Positions 16,346 through 24,953 of a stretch of DNA of 64,000 nt are shown here, in pieces. This DNA comes from Selenomonas dianae (GTDB lineage: Bacteria; Bacillota; Negativicutes; Selenomonadales; Selenomonadaceae), in assembly GCF_030644225.1 (NCBI RefSeq), contig NZ_CP128650.1, positions 1,436,001 through 1,500,000 of the forward strand, read 5' to 3'. Each line of letters opens with the position of its first letter. Position 1 is the first letter of the stretch. Both the position numbers and the translations under genes were made by a program. The notes below the pieces were generated by a model. It searched no databases. It saw only the letters and a program-made list of their open reading frames with translations, and was not told where the DNA came from.

Positions 16346-18409
16346 TTACAAGAGCCGTTCGAGACATTCCCGAAAATGCTCTTCCAAAACGTATTCCAAT
16401 TCACTGCGGATCTCCTCTGCGCCACCCTGTACGAGAAGATCTGTGAAGCCGGGACGCTCCGCCATCTGCGCCGCAATATGACCGAAGACGTCTGCCCCCG
16501 CATCATCCTCCTCCGGCGCACACATGACAAGTGCTGCACGGATTGTCCCATCTCCGTAGGGAAACGGCTCTGCAAGGCGCAGAACGCCGAAATGCGGCAC
16601 TCCGGCACACGCAATACGCGCATGGAGGAGAATCGTATGCGGCGCAATAAATGTCGGTGCAATCTGTTCCCGCCGCAGGAGTGCGTCGGCAAAATCCTCC
16701 GCAGCAGCGTCCTCCGACAGGAGAAGATGGGCAGCGGAATGTACCAAAGCCTCCACCGACTGCGCTCCATCGTTCTCCCGCAGGACAAACGTCGAAAGTA
16801 CAGTGGAAACAGCACCACTCAGACGATGAATCTCATCCATTGCCGCCGCAAAGCCCGGCTTCTCCGGCTGCTGCGCCACATGGAGCGGCACACAGTCGGC
16901 AAGCACGGCACTGATGTGCGCGCGGTCGGAAGCCGTCAGAAAAACACTGGCAACGACGACGGGCACGGGGAGCTGCGGCAGCGGAACGGTGGATATGACA
17001 AAATCTGCACCGCGTCTCCTGACCTCCTGTGCCGTAAGCGCAAGAGATGAAATTTCCCCAACGACACGAATTTGTTCATAGACACGTCGGACGCGGCTCG
17101 CGAGCAAGCGGCTCGTCCCCAGCCCCGTGGGACACGTGACAAGCACACGCACGGCGGGACGATCTCCGCCCGCCTCAGTGAGTGCCGCCCCAAGGTGCAT
17201 CGCGATATAGGCAATCTCATCATCGGGAAGGGCTGTCCCTGCCTCCGCCTCCATCATCGAGGCGGCGTGCCGCGCGAGTGCCATCAATTCCGGATGTTCT
17301 TCCTCCATCTGCGCGAGGAGCGGATTGCGGATGTCCATGTGGAGTTTCAGTCGATGCAGTGCGGGGGCAAGATGGTTCACGAGCCCCGAAAGCAAGGTGC
17401 GGCTGCGCTGGAGCGGCGCACCGCTCTGCTCCGCTGCACGCCGCATGATCGACTGTGCGATCTGCACGAGGCGGAAATTATCGACGCGCCCGGTTTCTGC
17501 GGGAAGCGACGTTCCGCGTACACCGAGAAGATGCATCGTGATATAGCCGACCTCCGCCTCCGGCACGGAGAGTGAAAACACCTCCCCCAAACGCACCGCA
17601 ATCATCTGTGCCGCACGGAACTCCTCCGTCCGGCGCAGCTTCGCGAACATCCCCGCATCCATCCGAATCGCATCGCTTTGCTGCATCCGCCGCACGGCAA
17701 GTGCGAGATGAACGACAAGCCCGACACGCGCGGTATCGGGGATATGCCGCCCCCGCGTCTGCGCAGCAACGATCTCGTCAATCGTCCGTACCTGCGTCCC
17801 ATCGACAAACCCCAGCAGAGCTCTGTCCGCCGCTGATGCAGCCCCTTCCCCATCCTCATCGTCGCCGATGAGCGCGAGGAGTTCCTTTTCATCCATGCGG
17901 TCATGGATGCTGCGGACAAGCGCACTGCGGATGTCCCGCTCCGCGCCCTCGACATAGACCCCGAGACCGGGGCGGCGCACAAGCGTAATCCCCTGCTCCG
18001 CAAAAAGCGGCTGAATCCGGTCGAGATCGTGACTGATGGTGCTGTCCGTCACATTCAGAAGCCGCGCAAGCGTAAAGAGTTTCATCGGCTCGTCCGCCAT
18101 GAGGAGACGGCTCGCAAGAACAGAGCGACGCTGATCCGGTGTCAGTTCCTCCTGCGCGTCTTCGTCTGCGGCAAGGCGTTTGCGAAATGCCGCAAGATTT
18201 TCCACGTCACCCGCAAGCATAAAGCCTGCCCCTGTACGTCTGAGGAGGGTAATCCCATGCGGCATAAGAGCCGCCTCCAACCCGTGCATCTCACGCGTAA
18301 CGGTACGCGCACTGACCCCAAGCATGGAGGCTATGCGCTCGGCGGGCGCATAGCCGTCTGCGGTAAGGAGCACGGACAGAATCGCCCGCATACGTGCCGT
18401 CAGTTCCAT
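16346..18409 (-). CDS. mtlR: MtlR-type transcriptional activator (PRD/BglG family)
   Basis: This 687-residue PTS-controlled regulator is expected to activate the mannitol genes. In order it has an N-terminal DNA-binding domain of HTH_11/Mga type (RMRAILSVLLTADGYAPAERIASMLGVSARTVTREM), a second helix-turn-helix (LARLLNVTDSTISHDLDRIQ), two PTS regulation domains with conserved His (RVGLVVHLALAVRRM; EVGYITMHLLG; EIAYIAMHLG), a IIB-like domain (VLVTCPTGLGTSRLL) and a C-terminal IIA-like domain (IAPTFIAPHTILLHA). The ATG at 18409 is chosen because GGGGGCGG lies just upstream; an in-frame ATG at 18535 lies before the -10 element. It is the first gene of the operon. Confidence 0.92.
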   Translation of the reverse strand: MELTARMRAILSVLLTADGYAPAERIASMLGVSARTVTREMHGLEAALMPHGITLLRRTGAGFMLAGDVENLAAFRKRLAADEDAQEELTPDQRRSVLASRLLMADEPMKLFTLARLLNVTDSTISHDLDRIQPLFAEQGITLVRRPGLGVYVEGAERDIRSALVRSIHDRMDEKELLALIGDDEDGEGAASAADRALLGFVDGTQVRTIDEIVAAQTRGRHIPDTARVGLVVHLALAVRRMQQSDAIRMDAGMFAKLRRTEEFRAAQMIAVRLGEVFSLSVPEAEVGYITMHLLGVRGTSLPAETGRVDNFRLVQIAQSIMRRAAEQSGAPLQRSRTLLSGLVNHLAPALHRLKLHMDIRNPLLAQMEEEHPELMALARHAASMMEAEAGTALPDDEIAYIAMHLGAALTEAGGDRPAVRVLVTCPTGLGTSRLLASRVRRVYEQIRVVGEISSLALTAQEVRRRGADFVISTVPLPQLPVPVVVASVFLTASDRAHISAVLADCVPLHVAQQPEKPGFAAAMDEIHRLSGAVSTVLSTFVLRENDGAQSVEALVHSAAHLLLSEDAAAEDFADALLRREQIAPTFIAPHTILLHARIACAGVPHFGVLRLAEPFPYGDGTIRAALVMCAPEEDDAGADVFGHIAAQMAERPGFTDLLVQGGAEEIRSELEYVLEEHFRECLERLL

Positions 18410-18442
18410 CTGTCCGCCCCCTTTCGACCGTTGACATTTTTT

Positions 18443-18471
18443 ATTATAACGAATGGCATTCATATCTGCAA
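18443..18471 (-). promoter_or_regulatory. Promoter of the mtlRAD operon
   Basis: On the minus strand TTGCAG is followed after 17 nt by TATAAT. An 11-bp palindrome, GAATG-g-CATTC (18451-18461), lies within the spacer and may be an operator. Confidence 0.5.
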
Positions 18472-18511
18472 TGAAAAGACCTTGCTCTTTGTCATGAGGA
18501 CTTACGGACAA

Positions 18512-18543
18512 ATAAAAAGAGCCGATGCACCACACATCAGCCC
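18512..18543 (-). terminator. Terminator after tsaD
   Basis: A nine-pair stem (18519-18527 with 18535-18543, including two G-U pairs) is followed leftward by TTTTTATT. Confidence 0.75.
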
Positions 18544-18552
18544 AACATTATT

Positions 18553-19581
18553 TCACTGAAAATCCAGTCCCGGCACGGCATTCAGATAGAGATCGCTGTA
18601 CTTCCCTGCCGCCGCCTGATACGCGCCACGGCAGGCGATCATGGCGGCGTTGTCCGTACACAGGCGCGGCGGCGGATAGAGATAACGCACGCCCTCCGCC
18701 GCTGCCGTCGTACGCAGACGCTTCTCAAGAGCCGCATTCGCCGCGACACCGCCCGCAAGGACGAGCGTATCGCGCCCCGCCGCACGGATCGCCTCGAATG
18801 CCTTGTGGACAAGCACCTCGACGACGGCGGACTGGAACGAGGCGGCAATGTCCGCCTTGTTCAGTTCGTGCCCCTTCATCTTCTCGCTGTTGATGTAGTT
18901 CAGCACGGCCGATTTCAGCCCGCTGAAGCTGAACTCATAGTTCCCCTCCTGTGCGAGTGCACGCGGGAAGTCGATTGCAGAGGGGTCACCCGCACGTGCC
19001 AGTCTGTCGATCTCGGGGCCACCCGGGTACGGCAGCCCCATCACGCGCGCCACCTTGTCAAACGCCTCACCCGCCGCATCGTCGCGCGTCCTGCCCATCT
19101 GACGGAACGTCTCGTAGTCCGCCACATCGACGAGTGCCGTATGTCCTCCCGATACGACGAGAGCCATAAAGGGCGGCGTGAGATCCTCCGTCGCAAGGAA
19201 GTTCGCAAAGATATGCCCCTCCAGATGGTTCACGCCGATGAGCGGAACACCGAGGGAGAACGCAAGGGCTTTCGCCGCCGACACGCCGACGAGAAGTGCC
19301 CCGACAAGCCCCGGCCCATACGTGACGGCGATCTGATCGATGTCCGCAAGCCCGACGTCCGCTTCCTCAAGTGCCTGCTCGACGACGGGCAGGATGCTCA
19401 GGATGTGGTTGCGCGATGCGATCTCGGGCACAACGCCGCCGTATTTCTGATGAATCGGGATCTGCGTCGCGATCACGCACGAGCGCAGGTCGCGTGTCCC
19501 GCGCAGCACCGCCGCCGAGGTTTCGTCACAGCTCGTCTCTATCCCGAGGGTCAGTTTTTCCCGCACATCGTTCATCTGCAA
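18553..19581 (-). CDS. tsaD: tRNA N6-threonylcarbamoyladenosine synthase subunit TsaD
   Basis: TsaD transfers the threonylcarbamoyl group from TC-AMP to A37 of ANN-decoding tRNAs, in a complex with TsaB and TsaE. The 342-residue ASKHA-fold protein starts with LGIETSCDETSAAVLRG. It has the metal-binding HLEGH motif (GVNHLEGHIFANF), GPGLVGALLVG, and the C-terminal nucleotide loops (LVLAGGVAANAALEKRL; CTDNAAMIA). It overlaps rimI by about 55 nt and is the last gene of tsaE-tsaB-rimI-tsaD. All three Tsa complex components are therefore encoded together; TsaC/Sua5 is not in this window. Confidence 0.97.
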   Translation of the reverse strand: MQMNDVREKLTLGIETSCDETSAAVLRGTRDLRSCVIATQIPIHQKYGGVVPEIASRNHILSILPVVEQALEEADVGLADIDQIAVTYGPGLVGALLVGVSAAKALAFSLGVPLIGVNHLEGHIFANFLATEDLTPPFMALVVSGGHTALVDVADYETFRQMGRTRDDAAGEAFDKVARVMGLPYPGGPEIDRLARAGDPSAIDFPRALAQEGNYEFSFSGLKSAVLNYINSEKMKGHELNKADIAASFQSAVVEVLVHKAFEAIRAAGRDTLVLAGGVAANAALEKRLRTTAAAEGVRYLYPPPRLCTDNAAMIACRGAYQAAAGKYSDLYLNAVPGLDFQ

Positions 19582-20026
19582 ATTCCTTTAACTTCGTATG
19601 CCACATCAGGATCGCGTCCTCATCGTTGTCCTGATAGTATTTCTTGCGCACGCCGACTGCCGCAAAGCCCAATCCTTCATAGAGGCGCAGCGCGGGCGTA
19701 TTCGATGGCCGCACTTCGAGCGTCATGCGCTCCACGCCGCGCTCCGCAGCCGCGCACATCAGCTTTTCCATGAGGACTTTACCCAGTCCCCTGCCCCGCT
19801 GCGAAGCGGTCAGTGCGATATTCGTCACCTGCGCTTCCTCGAACGAGATCCAGCAGCCGCCAAAGCCGATGATGTCCGCATCGTCGAGCGCGACGATATA
19901 GTACGCAAACGCATTGGATGCCTCGCGCCAAAAATCCTCACGCGACCACGGTGTCGGAAAACTCTCACGCTCGACAGCAGCCACGCCCTCCGCGTCCTCC
20001 GGCAGCAGTGTACGAAAGTGAATCAC
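19526..20026 (-). CDS. rimI: Ribosomal-protein-S18-alanine N-acetyltransferase
   Basis: This is a 166-residue GNAT acetyltransferase. The acetyl-CoA loop reads QRGRGLGKVLMEKL, preceded by strand QVTNIALTAS and followed by TLEVRPSNTPALRLYEGLGF, the RimI signature. The start is GTG at 20026, not an upstream ATG. GTGA overlaps the tsaB stop, GGAGGGGGC lies just upstream, and homology begins at this point (VIHFRTLLPEDAEGV, with initiator Met). The position between tsaB and tsaD is the standard bacterial arrangement. The C-terminal ~20 residues overlap the start of tsaD. Confidence 0.9.
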   Translation of the reverse strand: MIHFRTLLPEDAEGVAAVERESFPTPWSREDFWREASNAFAYYIVALDDADIIGFGGCWISFEEAQVTNIALTASQRGRGLGKVLMEKLMCAAAERGVERMTLEVRPSNTPALRLYEGLGFAAVGVRKKYYQDNDEDAILMWHTKLKEFADERCAGKTDPRDRDEL

Positions 20027-20742
20027 TGCGCCCCCTCCGCGCCGTGACGTTTCTCCCACAGCACCTCCGCCTCGCTGCGGCGCAGATAGAGCGGCGCGAC
20101 CGTCATGGGATCGTCGTTTTCCCCGCGTGCAAGCCGCGTGAGTGCCGAGAGCCCCACACACGCCGCACGCGGCATACGCGCATGAATCGGCGCAAGTCGT
20201 ACATTTGTGGGCAAAGAAAGCGATATTTTCTTCTGCATGGCATCGCCGAGCAGAAGCACGGGCTGCTCCGTTCCCGCGAGTGAGGCAATAACCTCTGTGA
20301 GTGGCAGAATCGCAAGGGGACTCTCCTCATGAAGGTTCAGCACATCGCCATCTGCACGCCATGTGAACTCCTGCACGTAGACGTTCCCCTTCTGCGCGTC
20401 CATCATAGGCACGAGGCGCATTCCCTCACAGATACAGTGATGGGCAAGCGTCTCAAGTGTCGGTACAGCGATGAGCGGGATGTGCAGGGCATACGCCATC
20501 ATCTTTGCCGCCGCAAGTCCGATGCGCAGCCCCGTGAACGAGCCGGGGCCGATGCTGACGGCAATTCCCCCGAGTTCAGATTTTTCCACACGTGCCATGC
20601 GGAGCACCGTCTCGATGTGCGGCATCAACGTTTCCGAGTGGGTCAACGCGCCTTGCATAGAGATCTCTGCCGCGACGCGCTCCGCTGAGAGGACGGCGAC
20701 GCTTGAAACCTGTGAGGAGGTATCAATGCTCAGGATCGACAA
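20023..20742 (-). CDS. tsaB: tRNA threonylcarbamoyladenosine complex subunit TsaB
   Basis: TsaB is the inactive ASKHA-fold partner that dimerises with TsaD. The 239-residue protein begins MSILSIDTSSQVSSVAVL and contains the family core AVSIGPGSFTGLRIGLAAAKMMAYAL. The metal-binding His of TsaD is absent, as expected. The C-terminal part (APLYLRRSEAEVLWEKRH) is the usual TsaB tail. It overlaps tsaE by 20 nt and rimI by 4 nt, which implies coupled translation. Confidence 0.95.
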   Translation of the reverse strand: MSILSIDTSSQVSSVAVLSAERVAAEISMQGALTHSETLMPHIETVLRMARVEKSELGGIAVSIGPGSFTGLRIGLAAAKMMAYALHIPLIAVPTLETLAHHCICEGMRLVPMMDAQKGNVYVQEFTWRADGDVLNLHEESPLAILPLTEVIASLAGTEQPVLLLGDAMQKKISLSLPTNVRLAPIHARMPRAACVGLSALTRLARGENDDPMTVAPLYLRRSEAEVLWEKRHGAEGAQ

Positions 20743-21199
20743 TCTCGCTCAACTCCTCCAACAATGCCGTGCTCAACTCGCCCTCGGCGGCAAAGGTAAA
20801 CTGCCGCTGCTCCTCGCCGAGTGCCGCAATGTTTACCTGCAGACGGTCATCCGGCATCGCATCGGGGAATTTCTCCGCCCACTCGATCAGCACAATGCCC
20901 TCCGTCGCTTCCGCATATTCATAGAAGCCGATTTCCTCCAGTTCCTCCTCGGATGCGATCCGATAGAGGTCAAAATGCACAATGGGACATGCCGCCTCGT
21001 AGATATTCATGAGGTTAAATGTCGGGCTCGTCACATCGCTCTCCACGCCGAGCGTCCGCGCGAGAGCACGTACAAAGAGGGTCTTGCCCACACCAAGTTC
21101 TCCATCGAGGCAGATCACCGTCCCCTCGTGGATGATTTTACCGATCGTTCCCGCTAAATGCGCAGTCTCCTCAGGCGATTGCGTGATACAGGTGAGCAT
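20723..21199 (-). CDS. tsaE: tRNA threonylcarbamoyladenosine complex ATPase TsaE
   Basis: This 158-residue P-loop ATPase promotes turnover of the TsaBD complex. Walker A reads GELGVGKTLFVRALAR, followed by the switch-like SPTFNLMNIY. HFDLYRI and the VLIEWAEKFPD strand complete the family pattern. It is the first gene of the t6A operon, with its own promoter at 21244-21272. Confidence 0.95.
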   Translation of the reverse strand: MLTCITQSPEETAHLAGTIGKIIHEGTVICLDGELGVGKTLFVRALARTLGVESDVTSPTFNLMNIYEAACPIVHFDLYRIASEEELEEIGFYEYAEATEGIVLIEWAEKFPDAMPDDRLQVNIAALGEEQRQFTFAAEGELSTALLEELSEIVDPEH

Positions 21200-21243
21200 A
21201 TTCCGTCCCCTTTTATTATGAAGAAAATAGAACCTTTGGATAC

Positions 21244-21272
21244 ATTATAGCACGAACGTCCTTGTTTCGCAA
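21244..21272 (-). promoter_or_regulatory. Promoter of tsaE-tsaB-rimI-tsaD
   Basis: On the minus strand TTGCGA is followed after 17 nt by a perfect TATAAT (plus-strand 21244-21249), about 45 nt upstream of tsaE. Confidence 0.6.
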
Positions 21273-21315
21273 AAAAAGAAAAAGCGGCGCGGAGAGAGGT
21301 TCTCCCCGTCCGCCT
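21271..21315 (-). terminator. Terminator after rimM
   Basis: A GC-rich stem-loop (around 21284-21315) is followed leftward by TTTTTCTTTTTTT. Its T tract overlaps the -35 region of the tsaE promoter. Confidence 0.7.
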
Positions 21316-21321
21316 GTCCAC

Positions 21322-21831
21322 CTATTCCGGCAGCCGCACCGTCATGCGTCCGCCTGCCACATCAATCGCTCGTACGACCTTTCGCAGGGCGGGGATGAGG
21401 ATTTCACGCCCGTCCTCACTGCGCACAGCGTACACATCGTTGCTGCCCGTCCGAAGAACATCCTCGACCGTGCCGAGCTCGTTATCCTCCTCATCGCAGA
21501 CCGTCAGTCCCACGATGTCAAAGACATAATACTCGCCCTCGTCGAGCGGTGCCGCCTCCGCGCGTGCGACCGTGAGCAGCCGTCCCGTAAGTTTCTGCGC
21601 GTCCTCGCGGACAGCGTACTCACGAAAGCGCATGAGAAAGTTCTTCCCCTGCGGACGTGCGCTCTCGACGTGCAGGAGTTCATCGCCCACCATGACCTCG
21701 CGCAGCGCAGCGAACCGCTCGGGAAAATCCGTCAGCGGAATCACGCGCAGATCGCCATGAATCCCGTGTGCCGCGCCGACGCGCCCGATAATAATGCGCC
21801 CCTTAGGAGCGGATTGCGACAATCTTGTCAT
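21322..21831 (-). CDS. rimM: 16S rRNA processing / 30S maturation factor RimM
   Basis: RimM assists maturation of the 30S head around S19. The 169-residue protein has the N-terminal barrel (IIIGRVGAAHGIHGDLRVIPLTDFPERF) and the C-terminal PRC barrel (EYYVFDIVGLTVCDEEDNELGTVEDVLRTGSNDVYAV; ILIPALRKVVRAID). It overlaps ylqD by 29 nt. In most Firmicutes trmD and rplS follow immediately; here a terminator and the tsa operon follow instead, so the cluster is broken after rimM. Confidence 0.96.
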   Translation of the reverse strand: MTRLSQSAPKGRIIIGRVGAAHGIHGDLRVIPLTDFPERFAALREVMVGDELLHVESARPQGKNFLMRFREYAVREDAQKLTGRLLTVARAEAAPLDEGEYYVFDIVGLTVCDEEDNELGTVEDVLRTGSNDVYAVRSEDGREILIPALRKVVRAIDVAGGRMTVRLPE

Positions 21832-22213
21832 CCTCCACCAGAATCTCGACGTTCATCAGCTCGCGCATATCGTCGCCGACCTTCGCCTCGACCTGACGCT
21901 CAAGCGTTCCCTGCACGATCTCTGCACCCTCGACGAACTTTTGCAGTTCCTCGCGATGTGCCGTCGTCTCCTCGATATAGTCGAGGCGGCGCTGACGCTC
22001 CTGCCGAATCGCATTGATGTGCTGAATCGCCTGCGGTGTCAGCTCCCCCTGTTCCGCCTCCTGCATGACGCGCTTCTCTTGGATGCCGAGCTGCTGTACC
22101 TCAAGCTCCGCACGGCTGAGACCTTCCTCCATCTCCTTGAGCATCTTCGCACGCAGCTTTTCCGTCAGCTTTGCCTTGACGGTGACAGGCACTTTAATCG
22201 AAATAGAATCCAC
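21803..22213 (-). CDS. ylqD: YlqD-family protein
   Basis: This 136-residue protein is encoded between khpA and rimM, as in Bacillus. The N-terminal stretch SISIKVPVTVKAKLTEKL and the C-terminal NVEILVEDDKIVAIRS form beta-rich ends around a long helical, Glu/Gln/Arg-rich middle (about residues 25-95) likely to form a coiled coil. Its molecular role is unknown; constant linkage with ribosome-assembly genes suggests a part in translation or rRNA handling. A terminator and a MITE remnant separate it from khpA, so it and rimM probably form a separate transcript. Confidence 0.8.
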   Translation of the reverse strand: MDSISIKVPVTVKAKLTEKLRAKMLKEMEEGLSRAELEVQQLGIQEKRVMQEAEQGELTPQAIQHINAIRQERQRRLDYIEETTAHREELQKFVEGAEIVQGTLERQVEAKVGDDMRELMNVEILVEDDKIVAIRS

Positions 22214-22243
22214 TCTGTATCTCTCCTATTGCAATCCATATGC

Positions 22244-22277
22244 AAAAACGGCGACCGTCCGAGACGCACGCCGTTTT
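22244..22277 (-). terminator. Terminator between khpA and ylqD
   Basis: AAAAACGGCG (22244-22253) pairs with CGCCGTTTT (22269-22277), with Ts following leftward. Confidence 0.75.
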
Positions 22278-22281
22278 CATA

Positions 22282-22308
22282 GGAATCGCTGAATTTATCA
22301 GTGCTTCC
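22282..22308. mobile_element. MITE family A, collapsed derivative (27 bp)
   Basis: Only the two family A ends remain (GGAATCGCTGA joined to ATTTATCAGTGCTTCC), flanked on both sides by TA (22280-22281 and 22309-22310). The interior is deleted. It lies 8 nt beyond the khpA stop codon. Confidence 0.75.
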
Positions 22309-22315
22309 TATAGGC

Positions 22316-22543
22316 TCAGCCGATCTCGACCGTTGCCCTCTTATTCTCCTTCGTCGCGGCAGCTTTGACAACACTGCGGAGCGCCTTTGCAATGCGCCCC
22401 TGCTTGCCGATGACCTTGCCCATGTCATCCTCTGCCACACGAAGCCTCAAAATGACCTCCTGGTCATCCTGCGTTTCGTCAACGACGACAGCTTCCGGAT
22501 GATCCACCAAGGATTTTGCGATAACCTCGACTATCTCTTTCAC
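22316..22543 (-). CDS. khpA: KH-domain RNA-binding protein KhpA
   Basis: This 75-residue single KH-domain protein (formerly YlqC) forms a dimer with KhpB in other Firmicutes and binds many RNAs. The KH GxxG loop reads VIGKQGRIAKALRSVVKAA, near residues 44-62. It follows rpsP in the usual order. The ORF covers the full family length. Confidence 0.93.
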   Translation of the reverse strand: MKEIVEVIAKSLVDHPEAVVVDETQDDQEVILRLRVAEDDMGKVIGKQGRIAKALRSVVKAAATKENKRATVEIG

Positions 22544-22631
22544 GCCGGTCGTCTCTCCTCATCGCAATACGTACGCCGCGAGAGACTCCTCCACCACAGT
22601 GGAAGAATCTTTCGTATGCGTACAGTATGTG

Positions 22632-22907
22632 TCAGTCCTTCTGACGCTTTGCCTCGGCGAATTTCGCCATCGTACCGTTCTTGCTCAGGATGTTCCTGAC
22701 CGTGTCGGTCGGCTGTGCGCCCTTCTTCATCCAGTCGATTGCCTTGTCCTCGTCAATGCTGACGAGGGCGGGCTGCTTCGACGGATCGTAGTTTCCAAGG
22801 ATCTCGATGAATCGACCATCACGCGGTGCACGCGAGTCGGCGACCACAATGCGATAAAAGGGATTCTTCTTCGCGCCCATGCGGTTCAAACGAATCTTGA
22901 CTGCCAT
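22632..22907 (-). CDS. rpsP: 30S ribosomal protein S16
   Basis: This 91-residue protein binds 16S rRNA in the 5' domain. The sequence [20 protein letters not shown], then [22 protein letters not shown], is the S16 signature. GAAAGGTGGTG precedes the ATG. It lies 30 nt after ffh in the ylxM-ffh-rpsP-khpA unit. Confidence 0.98.
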   Translation of the reverse strand: MAVKIRLNRMGAKKNPFYRIVVADSRAPRDGRFIEILGNYDPSKQPALVSIDEDKAIDWMKKGAQPTDTVRNILSKNGTMAKFAEAKRQKD

Positions 22908-22937
22908 AATTTCACCACCTTTCGTTGTGCTGCATTA

Positions 22938-24314
22938 CTATTTGAAGAACGGCATCTTCGGAAGCCCCATGCCGCCGAGCGACGGCATCGAGGGCATTCC
23001 GCCCCTGCCCTTCATCTTCTTCATTTTCTTCATCATCTTGCGCATCTCGCCGAACTGCTTGAGCAGCTTGTTCACGTCCTGCACGCGCGTTCCGCTGCCC
23101 GCTGCGATGCGCTTGCGGCGGCTGCCGTTGATGATGGTGATGTCCGCGCGCTCCTTCGGTGTCATCGCGCGGATGATCGCCTCAAGTTGGCGCATCTCCC
23201 TGCCGTCGAGGTCAAACTCCTGATCGCCGAGCTTCTTTTTGAGATTGCCCATCCCCGGGATCATGCCGAGGATGCTGTTCAATGAACCAAGTTTCTTGAC
23301 CTGCTGCAGCTGATCGAGGAAGTCGTCGAGCGTGAAATCATTCTTGCGGAGCTTCGCCTCCATCTTTTTCGCGTTTTCGAGGTCGAAGTTCTCCTGTGCC
23401 TTCTCCACGAGCGAGAGCACATCGCCCATGCCAAGGATGCGCGATGCCATGCGGTCAGGGTGGAACACTTCAAGCGGTTCGAGCTTTTCGCCCATACCAA
23501 CGAATTTCACAGGGCGCCCCGTGACCGCTCTGATTGAGAGTGCAGCACCGCCACGTGCGTCGCCATCGAGTTTCGTCATGATAACGCCGTCGAGCCCGAG
23601 CGATTTGTCGAAAGCCTCGGCGACATTCACGGCCTCCTGCCCCGTCATGGCATCCACAACGAGCAGAATCTCATGCGGTTTTACCGCCGCCTTGATGTCG
23701 CGCAGCTCCTGCATGAGCGTTTCGTCGATCTGCAAGCGTCCCGCCGTGTCGATGATGACAACATCGTTCGCGTGCGAGGAGGAGTGTGCGATTGCCGCGC
23801 GTGCGATGGCGACGGCATCCTCCTGTCCCTGCGAAAAGACAGGCACTTCGACCTTTTCACCGATGACTTCAAGCTGCTTGATCGCGGCGGGGCGATAGAT
23901 GTCGTCCGCCACGAGCAGCGGACGCTTGCCCTGTTTCTTCAGCATGAGCGCGAGCTTGCCCGCCGAGGTAGTCTTACCCGAGCCCTGGAGCCCCACAAGC
24001 ATGATGACGGTCGGCGGGTTCGGGCTGATGTTCAGGCGGCTCTCCGTCCCGCCCATCAGCGCGGTCAGTTCCTCGTCAACGATCTTGATAACCGCCTGTG
24101 CCGCCGTGAGTGTGTCGAGCACCTCCTGTCCGACGGCACGCTCTTTGACGCGCTTTACAAAGTCCTTGACGACCTTAAAGTTCACATCCGCTTCGAGGAG
24201 TGCCATCCGCACCTCGCGCATGGCATCGCTCACATCGTCCTCGGTCAGCTTGCCATGTCCGCGCAGCTTCTTGAAGATCCCCTGCAAACGATCGGACAGA
24301 TTCTCAAAGATCAT
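22938..24314 (-). CDS. ffh: Signal recognition particle protein Ffh
   Basis: Ffh binds signal sequences of nascent membrane proteins and, with 4.5S RNA and FtsY, targets them to the membrane. The 458-residue protein has an N domain (residues ~1-90), a GTPase G domain (G1 GLQGSGKTTSAGKL; DTAGRLQID; TKLDGDARGGAAL) and a C-terminal methionine-rich M domain (GMIPGMGNLKKKLG; the MRKMMKKMKKMKGRGG tail). Its start overlaps the stop of ylxM (ATGA). Confidence 0.98.
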   Translation of the reverse strand: MIFENLSDRLQGIFKKLRGHGKLTEDDVSDAMREVRMALLEADVNFKVVKDFVKRVKERAVGQEVLDTLTAAQAVIKIVDEELTALMGGTESRLNISPNPPTVIMLVGLQGSGKTTSAGKLALMLKKQGKRPLLVADDIYRPAAIKQLEVIGEKVEVPVFSQGQEDAVAIARAAIAHSSSHANDVVIIDTAGRLQIDETLMQELRDIKAAVKPHEILLVVDAMTGQEAVNVAEAFDKSLGLDGVIMTKLDGDARGGAALSIRAVTGRPVKFVGMGEKLEPLEVFHPDRMASRILGMGDVLSLVEKAQENFDLENAKKMEAKLRKNDFTLDDFLDQLQQVKKLGSLNSILGMIPGMGNLKKKLGDQEFDLDGREMRQLEAIIRAMTPKERADITIINGSRRKRIAAGSGTRVQDVNKLLKQFGEMRKMMKKMKKMKGRGGMPSMPSLGGMGLPKMPFFK

Positions 24315-24676
24315 TCTCCCACCTCCTTCGTATCCTCCTGTGATGTGTATTGTTCCAGTTCGTCCGCGATGCGGCGCACGTCAGCGCACGTAATTGGTTC
24401 TCTGAGTGCACGCAACTTTGCACAGACGGCAGTAAGTGCCTGCTCCTGTGCCTGTTGACGCGCAAGGAGCCCAAGCGTCTCCTCCATCTCCGTAAGCGCA
24501 CGCTCGGCACGGCGGATATTGTCATGCGCCGCCTGTCGCGTGATACCGAGCTCCTCGCCGATCTCCGCGAGGGAGAAGTCCTCCGCGATGTGCAGACGCA
24601 GACTCTCCCGCTGCTTTCCCGTGAGAAGCCCGCCGTAGAGATCATACAGTCTTGCGAGGTAATAGAGCCGCTCCAT
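24311..24676 (-). CDS. ylxM: YlxM family SRP-associated helix-turn-helix protein
   Basis: This is a 121-residue protein of the UPF0122/YlxM family, encoded directly before ffh as in most Firmicutes. It is mostly helical and carries a sigma-70 region-4-like helix-turn-helix (LTGKQRESLRLHIAEDFSLAEIGEELGITRQAAHDNIRRAE, ~residues 18-58). It may modulate SRP function; direct DNA binding is unproven. I chose the ATG at 24676 because AGGTG sits 6 nt upstream and the family begins with MERLYYLARLYDLYG; ATG (24682) and GTG (24685) codons upstream are alternatives. Confidence 0.9.
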   Translation of the reverse strand: MERLYYLARLYDLYGGLLTGKQRESLRLHIAEDFSLAEIGEELGITRQAAHDNIRRAERALTEMEETLGLLARQQAQEQALTAVCAKLRALREPITCADVRRIADELEQYTSQEDTKEVGE

Positions 24677-24772
24677 GCACATCACCTGTTTCTAAACACT
24701 GTTGCGATTATAACGGCAAACGAAAAGCCTGTCAAGTATTTTTCTTGACAGACTGAGTTGTGTGGTTGAAAT

Positions 24773-24942
24773 GTGGCATGTCCCCCAAAGCGAACCCTAG
24801 TGGAGCAAGGGAGTAAAGTGCGCGGTATGCCCCGGCGGATTTCTTTCGTTCAAGCGAAGCGCGTTTAAGAAGTCCGCCGGTATTTAAGCATACAAGCGCA
24901 CGAACGTTTGCGCAACGAGGTGTTCGCGTGGGGGATTGCCAC
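24773..24942. repeat. Family B structured repeat, copy 2
   Basis: This copy lies 11 nt beyond the stop of the DUF438 gene. P1: TCCCCC and GCGAAC (24781-24795) with GTTCGC and GGGGGA (24922-24935). P2: GTATGC (24825-24830) with GCATAC (24888-24893). P3: 24832-24845 with 24867-24880. Outer stem: GTGGCA (24773-24778) with TGCCAC (24937-24942). Every arm differs from copy 1 at several bases, yet pairing is kept. Confidence 0.8.
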
Positions 24943-24953
24943 AATTCCAATAT

